From an uncultured Clostridia bacterium (GTDB lineage Bacteria > Bacillota > Clostridia > Oscillospirales > Ruminococcaceae), in assembly GCA_947166275.1 (NCBI GenBank), contig CAMVDP010000004.1:61866-125865 (forward strand): DNA of 64,000 nucleotides. Direction: 5' to 3'. Below, one piece after another: positions 25,317 to 33,948 of this stretch. Below the pieces are notes generated by a model. The model searched no databases. It saw only the letters and a list, made by a program, of their open reading frames with translations, and was not told the DNA's origin. Every line of letters starts with the position of its first letter. Position 1 is the first letter of the stretch. Both the position numbers and the translations under genes were made by a program.

Positions 25317-25554
25317 TATAATTCGTGAAATGTGTACATATTATTCAACATCGGGTAGCAAATGCTAACAAAAAGAAGACGGCGCGGTTACACTTTGGGT
25401 TTCAATTCGCGATTATGTTTCCGAAACGGTTGCTTTTCGAAAATGAGGCAAATAGTATGTAACCGTTTACTCGCAAAATGCTGTAAAACATTTGAGGGGT
25501 TTTATTGAAACTGTATAAAAATACGGCTTTCGAGGGATTTTTTTTAAAAAAGTC

Positions 25555-25583
25555 TTGCAAATTTTTCCGGCTTGGTGTATACT
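25555..25583 (+). promoter_or_regulatory. Promoter for the first pilin gene
   Basis: TTGCAA, 17 bp, TATACT. The start is predicted near 25590, exactly where the first leader hairpin begins. The upstream stretch 25317-25550 holds no gene and is A+T-rich. Confidence 0.7.
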
Positions 25584-25589
25584 GATAGT

Positions 25590-25644
25590 ACGGAAAAAGA
25601 TTTAGCCTCTTTATCCGTATCGTATATAATCCTGCGGGATTATA
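25590..25644 (+). promoter_or_regulatory. Two hairpins in the pilin mRNA leader
   Basis: Hairpin 1 (25590-25618) has ACGGA and TCCGT arms extended by AAAGA/TCTTT and would sit at the extreme 5' end of the mRNA. Hairpin 2 (25625-25644) is a perfect TATAATCC-TGCG-GGATTATA. Both precede AAGGAGG at the pilin start. They look like stabilising elements for an abundant mRNA; a regulated switch is possible. Confidence 0.6.
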
Positions 25645-25677
25645 AATAAAAATTTTTTTCAAAAGGAGGAAAATACA

Positions 25678-26409
25678 ATGATAAAGTATTTCCAGAAGCT
25701 CCAGGCTAAAAAGGGCTTTACACTCGTTGAGCTGATCGTTGTTATCGCTATCATCGGTGTACTTGCCGCAATCCTCATTCCGACAATGCTCGGATACGTT
25801 ACAAGCTCCAGAGTTACATCCGCTAACTCCACAGCTGCTTCCCTGAAGAACAGCATCGATAACTTCCTTACCGACGCTGATACAGCAGGCTACGGCATGA
25901 AGCAGTCCAACGACGCTATGGCTGTTCTCAAGATCACAATCGACAGCAACGGTGTTTGGACAGTAGCAATGGGCAATGGTTGGAGTGTTGATGACGCTAT
26001 GGGCACACATGCTCAGACTGGTGCAGCTGCGTTCAAGACAAAGACCAATATCGGTGCATGGAGCTCCGCAAGTGGTGTTGCAAGTGCTGATACAAAGAAA
26101 GAGAACCTTGGTTCCAATGCTTTAGGTTTCCTTGCTCTGCACCTCAGAAACCTCTTCCCGGATCTTAAGGGCGCTTCCGCTGCTGCTTATCTCCTCGGTG
26201 GTAAGACAATGTTCCTTGCTTACACAGCTGATTCTGATGACCTCAGTCAGGTTGATCTCCCGACTCTGTCTTCCTTCTCCACAAAGGCTTGCACATGGAA
26301 CGGAACAACTGCTGGTGTTACATCCAACGGTCTTATCCTTGGTACAGCTCCGGCTCTCGTACTCGGCGGTACACAGGGTACACACACAACAGCAACCGGT
26401 AAGGTTTAA
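25678..26409 (+). CDS. Type IV prepilin-like protein, probably major and highly expressed
   Basis: A 243-residue surface filament subunit. A short basic leader ending AKKG is followed by FTLVELIVVIAIIGVLAAILIP, the type IV/pseudopilin N-terminus with the prepilin peptidase site (G-F) and Glu at +5. A Ser/Thr/Ala-rich globular domain follows. Codon choice (GCT, ACA, CTC, CTT, AAC, almost no rare codons) is sharply more biased than in the neighbours and implies very high expression. The leader hairpins and AAGGAGG fit this. Residues 15-75 closely match the third pilin of the locus (LGYVTSSRVTSAN versus LGYVTRSHVNNAN; the ADTAGYGM/ADAEGYGM stretch). No pilus ATPase, platform protein or peptidase gene is in the window. 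Confidence 0.9.
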   Translation: MIKYFQKLQAKKGFTLVELIVVIAIIGVLAAILIPTMLGYVTSSRVTSANSTAASLKNSIDNFLTDADTAGYGMKQSNDAMAVLKITIDSNGVWTVAMGNGWSVDDAMGTHAQTGAAAFKTKTNIGAWSSASGVASADTKKENLGSNALGFLALHLRNLFPDLKGASAAAYLLGGKTMFLAYTADSDDLSQVDLPTLSSFSTKACTWNGTTAGVTSNGLILGTAPALVLGGTQGTHTTATGKV

Positions 26410-26452
26410 TGAGTGATAAGGTAAATACTTTTCACAGCTAACTGAACACATG

Positions 26453-26486
26453 TTCCCTGACGGGAAGTTTCTCGTCAGGGAATTTG
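26453..26486 (+). terminator. Terminator after the first pilin gene
   Basis: TTCCCTGACG and CGTCAGGGAA form a 10-bp stem with a 10-base loop, followed by TTTGTTG. It would make a short, abundant monocistronic pilin mRNA with partial read-through. Confidence 0.8.
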
Positions 26487-26535
26487 TTGTAAGTTACAGT
26501 ACATAATTTCACTGAAACAAGAAAGATTATTCGTC

Positions 26536-27483
26536 ATGGAAAAAAAGGATCTTAACCCCAAAGCAGTGGCTTTGGTATTTGCAATAGTTGCCGCACTAGG
26601 TATAGCGTATGCGGTTTTTTGTTTGAGTGGAATTGACAAAAAAAAATCCGGTTCAACAGAGGCTCTGCATACTGAGTTTTCAGCATCAGATTTCGGCTCC
26701 GCAAGAAGACTTGAAGGTAAAACGGCAATTGTAACTATATTTGCAAGTGACAAGACAGATAAATGGGATATGGAGTCGGAATACTTCTTCAATAGCAGAG
26801 CCAATACATTTAATTATCTGGAAGTCGCGGCAGATTGGATTACGGAACAGGGTAAGGCATACGGCAAAGAGCTTGAGTTTGTTTATCCAAAGGATGAGAA
26901 AGATAGTTTGCTGTATTATGAGGGAGAACTGAATGACACGGCCGCAGCCTGGAACAGTACCGCTTATCAACTTTATCACAGCGGCGGTGCGGTTTGGGAG
27001 TACATTGATCTAAACATTGACAGTAACAGGATAAAATCGGAAACCGACTGTGATAACATTGTGTATCTTGTATTCATGAAAACATTGGAAAAAACAAATT
27101 CATTCGCGTTTGGCGTATACGATCAGGACCTTGAGAAGCCTTACGAGTTTGCGATATGCTGCTTTCATGAGTCTGACAATTCTCTGGTGGCTCCGGCTGT
27201 TGTCGCGCATGAGATGCTGCATCTGTTTGGTGCTGCTGACCTTTACAAAGAGGATAATATGGGCGTTGGTTATCATGTAAGCAATGATATGGTAAAATAC
27301 GTCGAAAAGAATTATCCTGAAGATATTATGTTCTCTACGCTGGATAGAGACGCGAAAATGAGAATGAAAAAGAGTATAACTCAGGAAATAACGCCGGTGA
27401 CAGCGTATTATCTCGGTTGGGTAAGCGAGCCGCCATTTGATATCACTGCTTATGGCGCTGACCATAATCAATTTACGGCATGA
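26536..27483 (+). CDS. Membrane-anchored protein with an HExxHxxGxxD metalloprotease motif
   Basis: A 315-residue protein with an N-terminal membrane helix (about residues 10-32) and an extracytoplasmic domain. HEMLHLFGAADLY has H225, E226, H229 and D235, the zinc-binding helix of gluzincin/metzincin-like proteases with Asp as a possible third ligand. It is flanked by VVAHE and a later hydrophobic strand (ITPVTAYYLGWVSEPP). I do not recognise a named peptidase family. Its position between pilin genes suggests a role in pilin processing, shedding or filament assembly (inference). The ribosome-binding site is weak (AGAAAG) and G+C is lower than in most of the window. Confidence 0.75.
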   Translation: MEKKDLNPKAVALVFAIVAALGIAYAVFCLSGIDKKKSGSTEALHTEFSASDFGSARRLEGKTAIVTIFASDKTDKWDMESEYFFNSRANTFNYLEVAADWITEQGKAYGKELEFVYPKDEKDSLLYYEGELNDTAAAWNSTAYQLYHSGGAVWEYIDLNIDSNRIKSETDCDNIVYLVFMKTLEKTNSFAFGVYDQDLEKPYEFAICCFHESDNSLVAPAVVAHEMLHLFGAADLYKEDNMGVGYHVSNDMVKYVEKNYPEDIMFSTLDRDAKMRMKKSITQEITPVTAYYLGWVSEPPFDITAYGADHNQFTA

Positions 27484-27498
27484 TAAAACAGTTAATAC

Positions 27499-27570
27499 GG
27501 AGCAGCATTTTTCCGCCGAGGCGGAAGTCGGTAAATACCGATCAGAATTTTTCTTAAACACCGCTGCTCC
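27499..27570 (+). ncRNA. Possible structured three-way-junction RNA element between pilin-locus genes
   Basis: An outer stem GGAGCAGC (27499-27506) / GCTGCTCC (27563-27570) encloses two hairpins, TTCCGC-CGAG-GCGGAA (27511-27526) and TCGGT-AAAT-ACCGA (27528-27541). All three helices are uninterrupted. The element lies 16 bases after one stop codon and 35 bases ahead of the next start; T-rich sequence follows. It could be a processing or stability element, a terminator variant, or a small regulatory RNA. Confidence 0.5.
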
Positions 27571-27604
27571 TTATTATAAATTATTTTGATAAGGAGGAAA
27601 TTTA

Positions 27605-28246
27605 ATGATCTCCAAAATCGCCCGGCTCCGGGCAAAAAAAGGTTTTACGATCATAGAACTCATTGTAGTTATTGCCATTATCGGTATTCTTACTTCAATA
27701 GTAATAGCATCGATGGGTTATGACCGCAAGCCTGCATTGGGAAAGAGCATGGCAAAAGACATGTTCTACAAGGTACAGGACTGTCTTGCTACGGTTCGCG
27801 TTGGTTTCCCGAAAGCTTTTGACTCAACCATTGACGATATTGACGGTTTTTATGCTGAAATTGACGGCAATGGAGAGATAGAGGCCTGGGGGACTTTCGT
27901 AAAAGATCCGTCGGATGTCCTGCCTACATTCACAACTGCGCCGACACTCACGGATATTGATCATTCAGGTACTGCCGGGGCCGATCGCAACGCGCTTCTT
28001 GTACGTATACATGAAGCGTTGACAAAGTATCTTTCGCAGACAGATAATATGACAGGAACTCTGTATGTTATCATTGACGGCTTTAAAGTCAAGTCTGCAT
28101 ACTGGAGTGATTGCTCGTTCTCTGCGGTAGCCGGTACAACAGGACTTGTGGCAAACGATAACATTCTGGATAACGGTTATTATTACTGCGCTTATCCGAT
28201 CTACAAATCGTTCGCCGGTGAACAGGCTTTTTCAGATGTAGCATGA
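27605..28246 (+). CDS. Type IV prepilin-like protein (second)
   Basis: A 213-residue protein with a basic leader (RLRAKKG) and FTIIELIVVIAIIGILTSIVIASM, the prepilin cleavage site with Glu at +5. The globular part differs from the other two pilins: it contains KSMAKDMFYKVQDCLATVRV, an acidic loop and two cysteines (CLATV, SDCSF) that could form a disulfide. It may be a minor pilin that initiates or caps the filament. AAGGAGG lies eight bases before the ATG. Confidence 0.87.
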   Translation: MISKIARLRAKKGFTIIELIVVIAIIGILTSIVIASMGYDRKPALGKSMAKDMFYKVQDCLATVRVGFPKAFDSTIDDIDGFYAEIDGNGEIEAWGTFVKDPSDVLPTFTTAPTLTDIDHSGTAGADRNALLVRIHEALTKYLSQTDNMTGTLYVIIDGFKVKSAYWSDCSFSAVAGTTGLVANDNILDNGYYYCAYPIYKSFAGEQAFSDVA

Positions 28247-28293
28247 TCTGAAATCGTGGGAGATTTAGTCTCCTTTTATGGCGGTGTTAAGAA

Positions 28294-28929
28294 ATGAAAA
28301 AAATAAAAAAGAAAAAAGGCTTTACGTTGATAGAGCTTATTGTTGTGGTCGCCATAATCGGCGTACTTGTAGCAATACTCATACCAACACTTCTGGGGTA
28401 TGTCACCCGTTCACATGTCAATAACGCAAATGCGCTTGCCGGAAAGCTTCACGATAACATTTCCTACTTCCTTACACAGGCAGATGCCGAAGGATACGGA
28501 ATGTTTACTTCGAGTTCGGCGATATGCGATATTGAGATAGTGATAAACAATGATGGCGACTGGAATATTACGACCACGAACCATTTGGCGTTTGTTTCGA
28601 ATTACGCAACAACATGGTCGGGTACCGGTTCCGCACACTTTGACGATGGCAGTCTTTCCAGCTCAAATGCAGAAGACAGGCTTGCCGCGTATCTTGCCAA
28701 CGCATTCAGGGACTTGAGATATGGCTACGTAAAGGCAAGACTTGTCGGTGGAGCGTGCATGGCAGTTTATGTGACACGCGATCAGGATTTCGATATCTCT
28801 AATTTTGCACTGTTTGGCTCGATCAACGGCTGGGATACCGAGACCTATACATGGGACGGCTCAAATCAGGGCATATCTGCTGACGGTGTTGTAGTCGGCA
28901 CTTACCCGGTGCTCCCGCTTGGTAATTGA
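28294..28929 (+). CDS. Type IV prepilin-like protein (third), paralogue of the first
   Basis: A 211-residue protein, leader KKIKKKKG and FTLIELIVVVAIIGVLVAILIP. Its first 75 residues and the ending (YTWDGSNQGISADGVVVGTYPVLPLG) resemble the first pilin (CTWNGTTAGVTSNGLILGTAPALVLG), so the two arose by duplication. The ribosome-binding site (GGCGGTG) is much weaker than that of the first pilin, consistent with a minor subunit. It ends at a bidirectional terminator. Confidence 0.88.
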   Translation: MKKIKKKKGFTLIELIVVVAIIGVLVAILIPTLLGYVTRSHVNNANALAGKLHDNISYFLTQADAEGYGMFTSSSAICDIEIVINNDGDWNITTTNHLAFVSNYATTWSGTGSAHFDDGSLSSSNAEDRLAAYLANAFRDLRYGYVKARLVGGACMAVYVTRDQDFDISNFALFGSINGWDTETYTWDGSNQGISADGVVVGTYPVLPLGN

Positions 28930-28962
28930 TGCGGTCATTTAACCTGTGTAACAAAAGAAAAC

Positions 28963-28996
28963 AATACCCGCTATACCTTATGGTACAGCGGGTATT
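28963..28996. terminator. Bidirectional terminator between the pilin locus and yfhO
   Basis: AATACCCGCT and AGCGGGTATT form a perfect 10-bp stem with a 14-base loop that can itself pair (TACC/GGTA). It is followed by TTCTTTT, between convergent genes. Confidence 0.8.
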
Positions 28997-29020
28997 TCTT
29001 TTCGTGACGACAGGTCATCA

Positions 29021-32000
29021 TCAGTCTGCCGCCTGTACTATATTATTGTTCTTCTTTTTTCTGGATACGATTATCACGGCACCAACAGTTATAAACAAAG
29101 AAACCACTGTAACTGCAAATCCAAGCCCGGAATTGGGATAAGTGTACTCGATACGGATCTTATGTGAGCCGGCGGTGAGCGGTATACCGAGGAAGAGGTC
29201 GTTTGCCGCGTAAACCGGTGTTTCAGTGCCATCTACATACGCTTTCCAGCCCTGACTATACAGGATGTCTATAGAAAGCACTTTGTCGCTTGACACGGTT
29301 ATATCTCCGCTTAATGTATTGGTGGATAGTTGGATATTATCGAGGGTCTCTTCAGTACATGCTTCGTAAGCCGCAATGAATTGCTCTCTTGGCACGGCTG
29401 TCACATAAACATCCTGGTAAGCGAACGGTGAGATAAAGGTGATTTTTTTGATGCCGTTCTCGTGGTATCCGATCGGGATGTTGTAACGATCATTAGTCAG
29501 TGACCATGGCCAGACGTTGTTCTCGTTCTCGCAGTTTCCGTAAGCAACATACTTGTCGTCGATGTTTAATTCGACTGACTGCATTGAGTACACTTCATTT
29601 GCGATAACGCTGACACCTTCAAATGTGACGTAAAGGAGACAGTCTGATACGTCCTCGTCTATTGTTATGGTGTTATTGAAGCACTCAATGCCGTAGCTTG
29701 TAGTTCCGCGGGATTCTTTTTCGTGTGTGATATTAACTCGGCGAGCGTATTTCTTTCCGCTTGGAGCAGCGTTCGCAGAGAGGGGGCTTCCGTTAAGATA
29801 TACAGCCTCCATCATAGCATGAGGATACTCCGCAGTATTGAGTGAGTAGAATTCATCAGCGCTTATAACATTGGAATAAGTAACACCGGTGGGGTATGCG
29901 TATTTACTATAGTATACATACAGATCCTTGTCTGAAACGTGTATGACGTCATAGTTATCTTCACAGCCAAACACAGGCAGTTCTTCTTTATTATCGTAGC
30001 AGAACGCGGAAAGACCGAAAAGAGAGTACAGTGCGTAATTATCGGAAAATCCCGTGGTATCGACTTTTGATGTTGCCGATGCGGAGTCGACGCCGGCGCG
30101 CTTGAGCACACCGACAAGGCTCTTGTTGAGAATACTCTGGAAAACAAGTGAATCCGGGAAATTATATCGTAATCCGAGATTTGTCTGCGGGTCGCTCTCA
30201 AAAGCGTAGTACTGTGCTTTACCGCTTGCTGTGGTAGGTTCATCATTTTGCGAATCGCTCTTTGCCGCAGCTTCTGCGAGAGCTTTTTCTTTCTCTTTGA
30301 GCGCGATCTCATCAGATTCCTCGTCATTCATCTCATCGACAATACTAGCCAGAGGAGACGGAGATCTGTACAGCGATATACGTCGGAATGAGTCATCTTT
30401 AGTATGGCCTGCGACCATTGATTTCAGCTCGTTGAGTTCCGTTTTTATATCAGTAACGGGTACAGAAACATATACCTGATAACTTAAATAGAAATAGGTA
30501 GATACTGAAAGCGCAATTACCAGGCATAAGCTTGTAAGGCCTTTGAGACCGGTCTTGTAATAACACCATATAAATACTATCGCAGCAACGAATGATACAA
30601 TTACCACTACTTCTGGCTGTAATCCGTTTGATGCGATGCTGAATAGTATCAGCATAAACAGTATAAATACAAGGAAGGGGATCGCGAGATGTGCGGCACG
30701 GTGTTGTTTGTAAAAAACTGTGAATTTATCCCAAAGCCCGGACAGGAAGCGCTTTAACGGTGTGATAAGGTTTATGATACACAGAACGACCATGAACAGA
30801 GCGGCAGCTTTGCGGTATTTCAGCAGGATAAGTCCGAAATAGACCAATCCAGCCACTGTGAACAGGATAGTATGCTTTTTGTCGGAGTTGATGAAGTCCT
30901 GTACAGTCGATACGCCGAGGTAACAGAGCAGAGCCGCGGGAATGAAGCCCCAGCGGCACAGTGTATACTGAAAGCCGTTAAGACCGTAGTAGATCAGGGG
31001 CAGGGACACAAGAACGCTCATAATGAACATATACAGCTTATGCTGTTGTGAACTCTTGTCGCTTATTGTGAAGAACAGGATAAACGGAAGTACCGAAGTT
31101 GCTACACCGACCTGACCGGGTATCCAGTTCACAAGCCAGTCGGAAAGATAGTCAAGGCTGGGTGTCAGAAGGGTTGATAAAGACAGACCGCCTGATACGA
31201 CGGAACGGTTACTCGTCATAAAATCAATGAATCCCGGAACAAATATGATACCGGCTATACCGATACCGAGAATGAATGACGAGAAACCCTTGACGAAGCA
31301 TATTCCGAGATTTTTGAAATAATGATCCTTATAGACATAGCGTACACGGATAATTGCGAAAAGAACGACAAACGGTATTGTATATACGATGTACGGGATA
31401 CCGCTCATGGAAAGCCATGCTGTGGTGAGCACAAACATCATGAAGCCTTTTTTGGATATGATCTTGTCTATTCCGGCAATCAGAAGTGGGAATGCTATGT
31501 ACATGCACATAAAATGCTGGTTGTACATAGAAGTGAAGAAGGTGTTGATGCAGAATACATAAAAGAAGGAGAAAAATCCGGCGATCATCGTATTCTTTTC
31601 AAAATACGAGCACATATAAATAAAGGATATGCCGGAGATATACAGCAGAAGTACTGTACCGAAGCCATAAAATGCAGCGACCCAGGATTCGGGAATGAGC
31701 GCTACAAAAACATAGTATGGCAAATATGGCAGAAAGTCACCCGGAGAAGGAAGCGGCGCAGCACCGTAGCTGTAATTGAAGTTGACAAACGGGAATGAGA
31801 ACTCGCCTTTGGATAGATTGTCGAAGAAAGTCAACAGACTGTTTCGGAAATCCAGAAGGAACGGATAATACTGTGATATGCCGTCGGAAGCCATCAGAGA
31901 GCCTTGATCTATGATCGTAGGAAGAAGTGTAAGGAAAAACTCCCCGGCAAACATCAGAGTGTATATTACGATACCTGTAAAGAACGCTTTCTTTTTTGTT

Positions 32001-32062
32001 CTGGTGGCGAACCCATATAGTTTTACGATCCCGTCGTCCGCTTTCCTTAATACGTTAGTCAT
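29021..32062 (-). CDS. yfhO: YfhO-family polytopic membrane protein, putative glycosyltransferase
   Basis: A 1013-residue integral membrane protein with about a dozen N-terminal helices (residues 30-540), a large extracytoplasmic domain at about 540-985 and a final helix (LGFAVTVVSLFITVGAVIIV). ASDGISQYYPFLLDFRNSLL near the N-terminus and YSQGWKAYVDG near the C-terminus are YfhO/GT-C hallmarks. In Bacillus and Listeria, YfhO proteins help attach sugars to teichoic acid using undecaprenyl-phosphate-linked donors. Here it is the last gene of an aminosugar operon, which fits. The ATG at 32062 has AGGTGA ahead; an upstream in-frame ATG has none. Confidence 0.9.
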   Translation of the reverse strand: MTNVLRKADDGIVKLYGFATRTKKKAFFTGIVIYTLMFAGEFFLTLLPTIIDQGSLMASDGISQYYPFLLDFRNSLLTFFDNLSKGEFSFPFVNFNYSYGAAPLPSPGDFLPYLPYYVFVALIPESWVAAFYGFGTVLLLYISGISFIYMCSYFEKNTMIAGFFSFFYVFCINTFFTSMYNQHFMCMYIAFPLLIAGIDKIISKKGFMMFVLTTAWLSMSGIPYIVYTIPFVVLFAIIRVRYVYKDHYFKNLGICFVKGFSSFILGIGIAGIIFVPGFIDFMTSNRSVVSGGLSLSTLLTPSLDYLSDWLVNWIPGQVGVATSVLPFILFFTISDKSSQQHKLYMFIMSVLVSLPLIYYGLNGFQYTLCRWGFIPAALLCYLGVSTVQDFINSDKKHTILFTVAGLVYFGLILLKYRKAAALFMVVLCIINLITPLKRFLSGLWDKFTVFYKQHRAAHLAIPFLVFILFMLILFSIASNGLQPEVVVIVSFVAAIVFIWCYYKTGLKGLTSLCLVIALSVSTYFYLSYQVYVSVPVTDIKTELNELKSMVAGHTKDDSFRRISLYRSPSPLASIVDEMNDEESDEIALKEKEKALAEAAAKSDSQNDEPTTASGKAQYYAFESDPQTNLGLRYNFPDSLVFQSILNKSLVGVLKRAGVDSASATSKVDTTGFSDNYALYSLFGLSAFCYDNKEELPVFGCEDNYDVIHVSDKDLYVYYSKYAYPTGVTYSNVISADEFYSLNTAEYPHAMMEAVYLNGSPLSANAAPSGKKYARRVNITHEKESRGTTSYGIECFNNTITIDEDVSDCLLYVTFEGVSVIANEVYSMQSVELNIDDKYVAYGNCENENNVWPWSLTNDRYNIPIGYHENGIKKITFISPFAYQDVYVTAVPREQFIAAYEACTEETLDNIQLSTNTLSGDITVSSDKVLSIDILYSQGWKAYVDGTETPVYAANDLFLGIPLTAGSHKIRIEYTYPNSGLGFAVTVVSLFITVGAVIIVSRKKKNNNIVQAAD

Positions 32063-32067
32063 ATTTT

Positions 32068-33198
32068 TCACCTTTTCCTGTAAAATTCGTGCACACATTC
32101 GATGACGTATGTCTGATCTTTTTCGGTAAGTCCGTAGTACATCGGGAGTCGTACCAGTCTTTCGCTCTCGGCGGTCGTATATCTGTCGGTACCGCTGAAG
32201 CGTCCGTATTTAAGTCCGGCCGGCGCGGAATGGAGGGGAACGTAGTGGAACACCGCGGATACGCCTTTCTCACGCAGATATGATATCAACGCCGTACGCT
32301 CGGTCAGATCCTTTGTCTTCAGGTAGAACAGATGTCCGTTGCAGGTGCAGTAGTCTGGAATATGCTGTAGTTCGACAATCCCCTGCTTCGCGAGGTCTGT
32401 GAACGCTTCGCGGTATTTTGCGGCGCATGCGGCTCTTGCCGAAGTGATCTCATCCGCGGCTTCAAGCTGGGCCCACAGATACGCACAGCACAGCTCTGAC
32501 GGTAGATATGACGATCCGGCGTCCTGCCAGGTGTACTTGTCCACCTGACCGCGGAAGAACCTGCTGCGGTCGGTGCCTTTTTCGCGGATTATCTCGGCGG
32601 GCTCAAGGTCGTTTTTGTTGTTGATGAACAGCGCACCGCCTTCACCCATGGAGAAATTCTTGGTCTCGTGGAAGCTCATGCAGCCGAACCGTGCCAGCGT
32701 GCCGAGCGGCTTTCCCTTGTAGTATGACTGCGACGCCTGTGCGGCATCCTCGACAACACTCAACTTGTAGTGACTCGCGAGTTCATTTATCTCGTCCATT
32801 TCGCAGCCGACTCCGCCGTAATGCACCGGCACGATCACCCGCGTTTTATCGGTTATTGCTTGCTCGATGAGCTTTTCGTCGATATTCATAGTGTCCGGGC
32901 GGATATCCACGAACACAAGTGTTGCACCGCGCATGACGAACGCGTCGGCGGTGGAAGCGAATGTAAACGACGGAAGTATCACCTCGTCACCGGGCTTTAT
33001 CCCGCAGAGTATCGCTGCCATTTCAAGCGCGTGGGTGCAGGATGTGGTCATGAGAACAGAAGAGCCTGTCCGTTCGGCAAACCATTTTGCGCACTGTTTC
33101 GTGAAGGCACCGTCGCCGCATATCTTATGTGCGTCAATCGCCTGTTTTATGTATTCCGTTTCCTTTCCCGTGAAGGGCGGAACGTTGAATGGTATCAT
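32068..33198 (-). CDS. rffA: DegT/DnrJ/EryC1-family sugar aminotransferase, WecE/RffA type
   Basis: A 376-residue PLP enzyme that would aminate a dTDP-4-keto-6-deoxyhexose. IPFNVPPFTGKETEYI, TTSCTHALEMAAILCGIKPGDEVI and FHETKNFSMGEGGALFIN are typical, the last with the PLP-binding Lys of the WecE (dTDP-4-amino-4,6-dideoxygalactose synthase) branch. GGAGG precedes the ATG. It lies between RfbA/EamA genes and YfhO, a consistent pathway order. The required 4,6-dehydratase (RfbB) is not in the window. Confidence 0.9.
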   Translation of the reverse strand: MIPFNVPPFTGKETEYIKQAIDAHKICGDGAFTKQCAKWFAERTGSSVLMTTSCTHALEMAAILCGIKPGDEVILPSFTFASTADAFVMRGATLVFVDIRPDTMNIDEKLIEQAITDKTRVIVPVHYGGVGCEMDEINELASHYKLSVVEDAAQASQSYYKGKPLGTLARFGCMSFHETKNFSMGEGGALFINNKNDLEPAEIIREKGTDRSRFFRGQVDKYTWQDAGSSYLPSELCCAYLWAQLEAADEITSARAACAAKYREAFTDLAKQGIVELQHIPDYCTCNGHLFYLKTKDLTERTALISYLREKGVSAVFHYVPLHSAPAGLKYGRFSGTDRYTTAESERLVRLPMYYGLTEKDQTYVIECVHEFYRKR

Positions 33199-33211
33199 TT
33201 TTTTGCCTCCA

Positions 33212-33562
33212 TTATAAGAACGAGCTTACGAGTATCCCCGCGGCAATAAGCGCCATTCCGGCTATCTGTCGCAGAGTGAGCTTTTCTTTGAGGAAAATGT
33301 AGCTGAGCACCGCTACAAATATATATCCCGTGGCTTCAAGTGCCGGAGCCAGCGAAAGCGGCACTACCTTGAGCCCGTACATCGAGATGAATGTGCAGCC
33401 GAAGAAAAGGAAGTACGCAGTGATGACAAGCGGGTTCAGGTATTCGCGGATCTTCGACGGATATTCCTTCTGCGCGCTCTTTTTCAGCATTATCTGCGAT
33501 ACTGAGGATACGAACGCCCCGATTATCATTACCCCGGAGAATATCAGCATTTCACTCGTCAT
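33212..33562 (-). CDS. Small EamA/SMR-type transporter, possible lipid-sugar flippase subunit
   Basis: A 116-residue protein with four predicted helices, the size and topology of ArnE/ArnF and SMR subunits. EATGYIFVAVLSYIFLKEKLTLRQIAGMALIAAGI is the conserved last pair of helices. Its start overlaps the stop of the next upstream gene by 11 bp. Two such subunits side by side suggest a heterodimer, as for ArnEF, which moves undecaprenyl-phosphate-aminoarabinose across the membrane; the cargo here would be an amino-deoxysugar lipid (inference). Confidence 0.8.
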   Translation of the reverse strand: MTSEMLIFSGVMIIGAFVSSVSQIMLKKSAQKEYPSKIREYLNPLVITAYFLFFGCTFISMYGLKVVPLSLAPALEATGYIFVAVLSYIFLKEKLTLRQIAGMALIAAGILVSSFL

Positions 33563-33908
33563 GCTTCTTCTCCTCTCCCGTTACCATAAGGATTATCCCG
33601 GTAAGCACCATGACAGCGCCTATTATGTTGCCTATGCTTATGGTCTCGCCAAAGACTGTAACGCCCCAGATCATGCTCCAGATAAGCGAAACGGACTTGT
33701 TTGCGTATGCCAGATTGAGCGGGAGCTTTCTGATGATCTGCTGCCACAGCAGCGCATAGACTGCAAGTATCAGCAGCACCAGTCCGTAGAAGAACATCCA
33801 TTCAAATGACATGAACTCCTTTCTCGCAGCGGTCTTGGAGCATATCCCGCCGAGAGTGGACAGGAGAATTATCGAATGAAGGACAATATACGGCAGTATT
33901 TTTTTCAT
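33552..33908 (-). CDS. Small EamA/SMR-type transporter, probable partner subunit
   Basis: About 118 residues from the ATG at 33908, with four helices (ILPYIVLHSIILLSTLGG, FYGLVLLILAVYALLW, NLAYANKSVSLIWSMIWG, IIGAVMVLTGIILMV). VFGETISIGNIIGAVMVLTG is the EamA motif. The start is uncertain: GAGGAAG lies about 14 bases upstream of this ATG, and a GTG 18 bases upstream is another option. It overlaps the partner gene by 11 bp and lies 40 bases after rfbA. Confidence 0.78.
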   Translation of the reverse strand: MKKILPYIVLHSIILLSTLGGICSKTAARKEFMSFEWMFFYGLVLLILAVYALLWQQIIRKLPLNLAYANKSVSLIWSMIWGVTVFGETISIGNIIGAVMVLTGIILMVTGEEKKHDE

Positions 33909-33948
33909 CGGGTAACAGTTTTTCACTTCCTCTGATCTGTCCGCGGTC

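Noticed and set aside
25317..25677. c-di-GMP riboswitch upstream of the pilin gene
   Set aside because: The conserved GEMM core sequences are not visible; only simple hairpins are seen.
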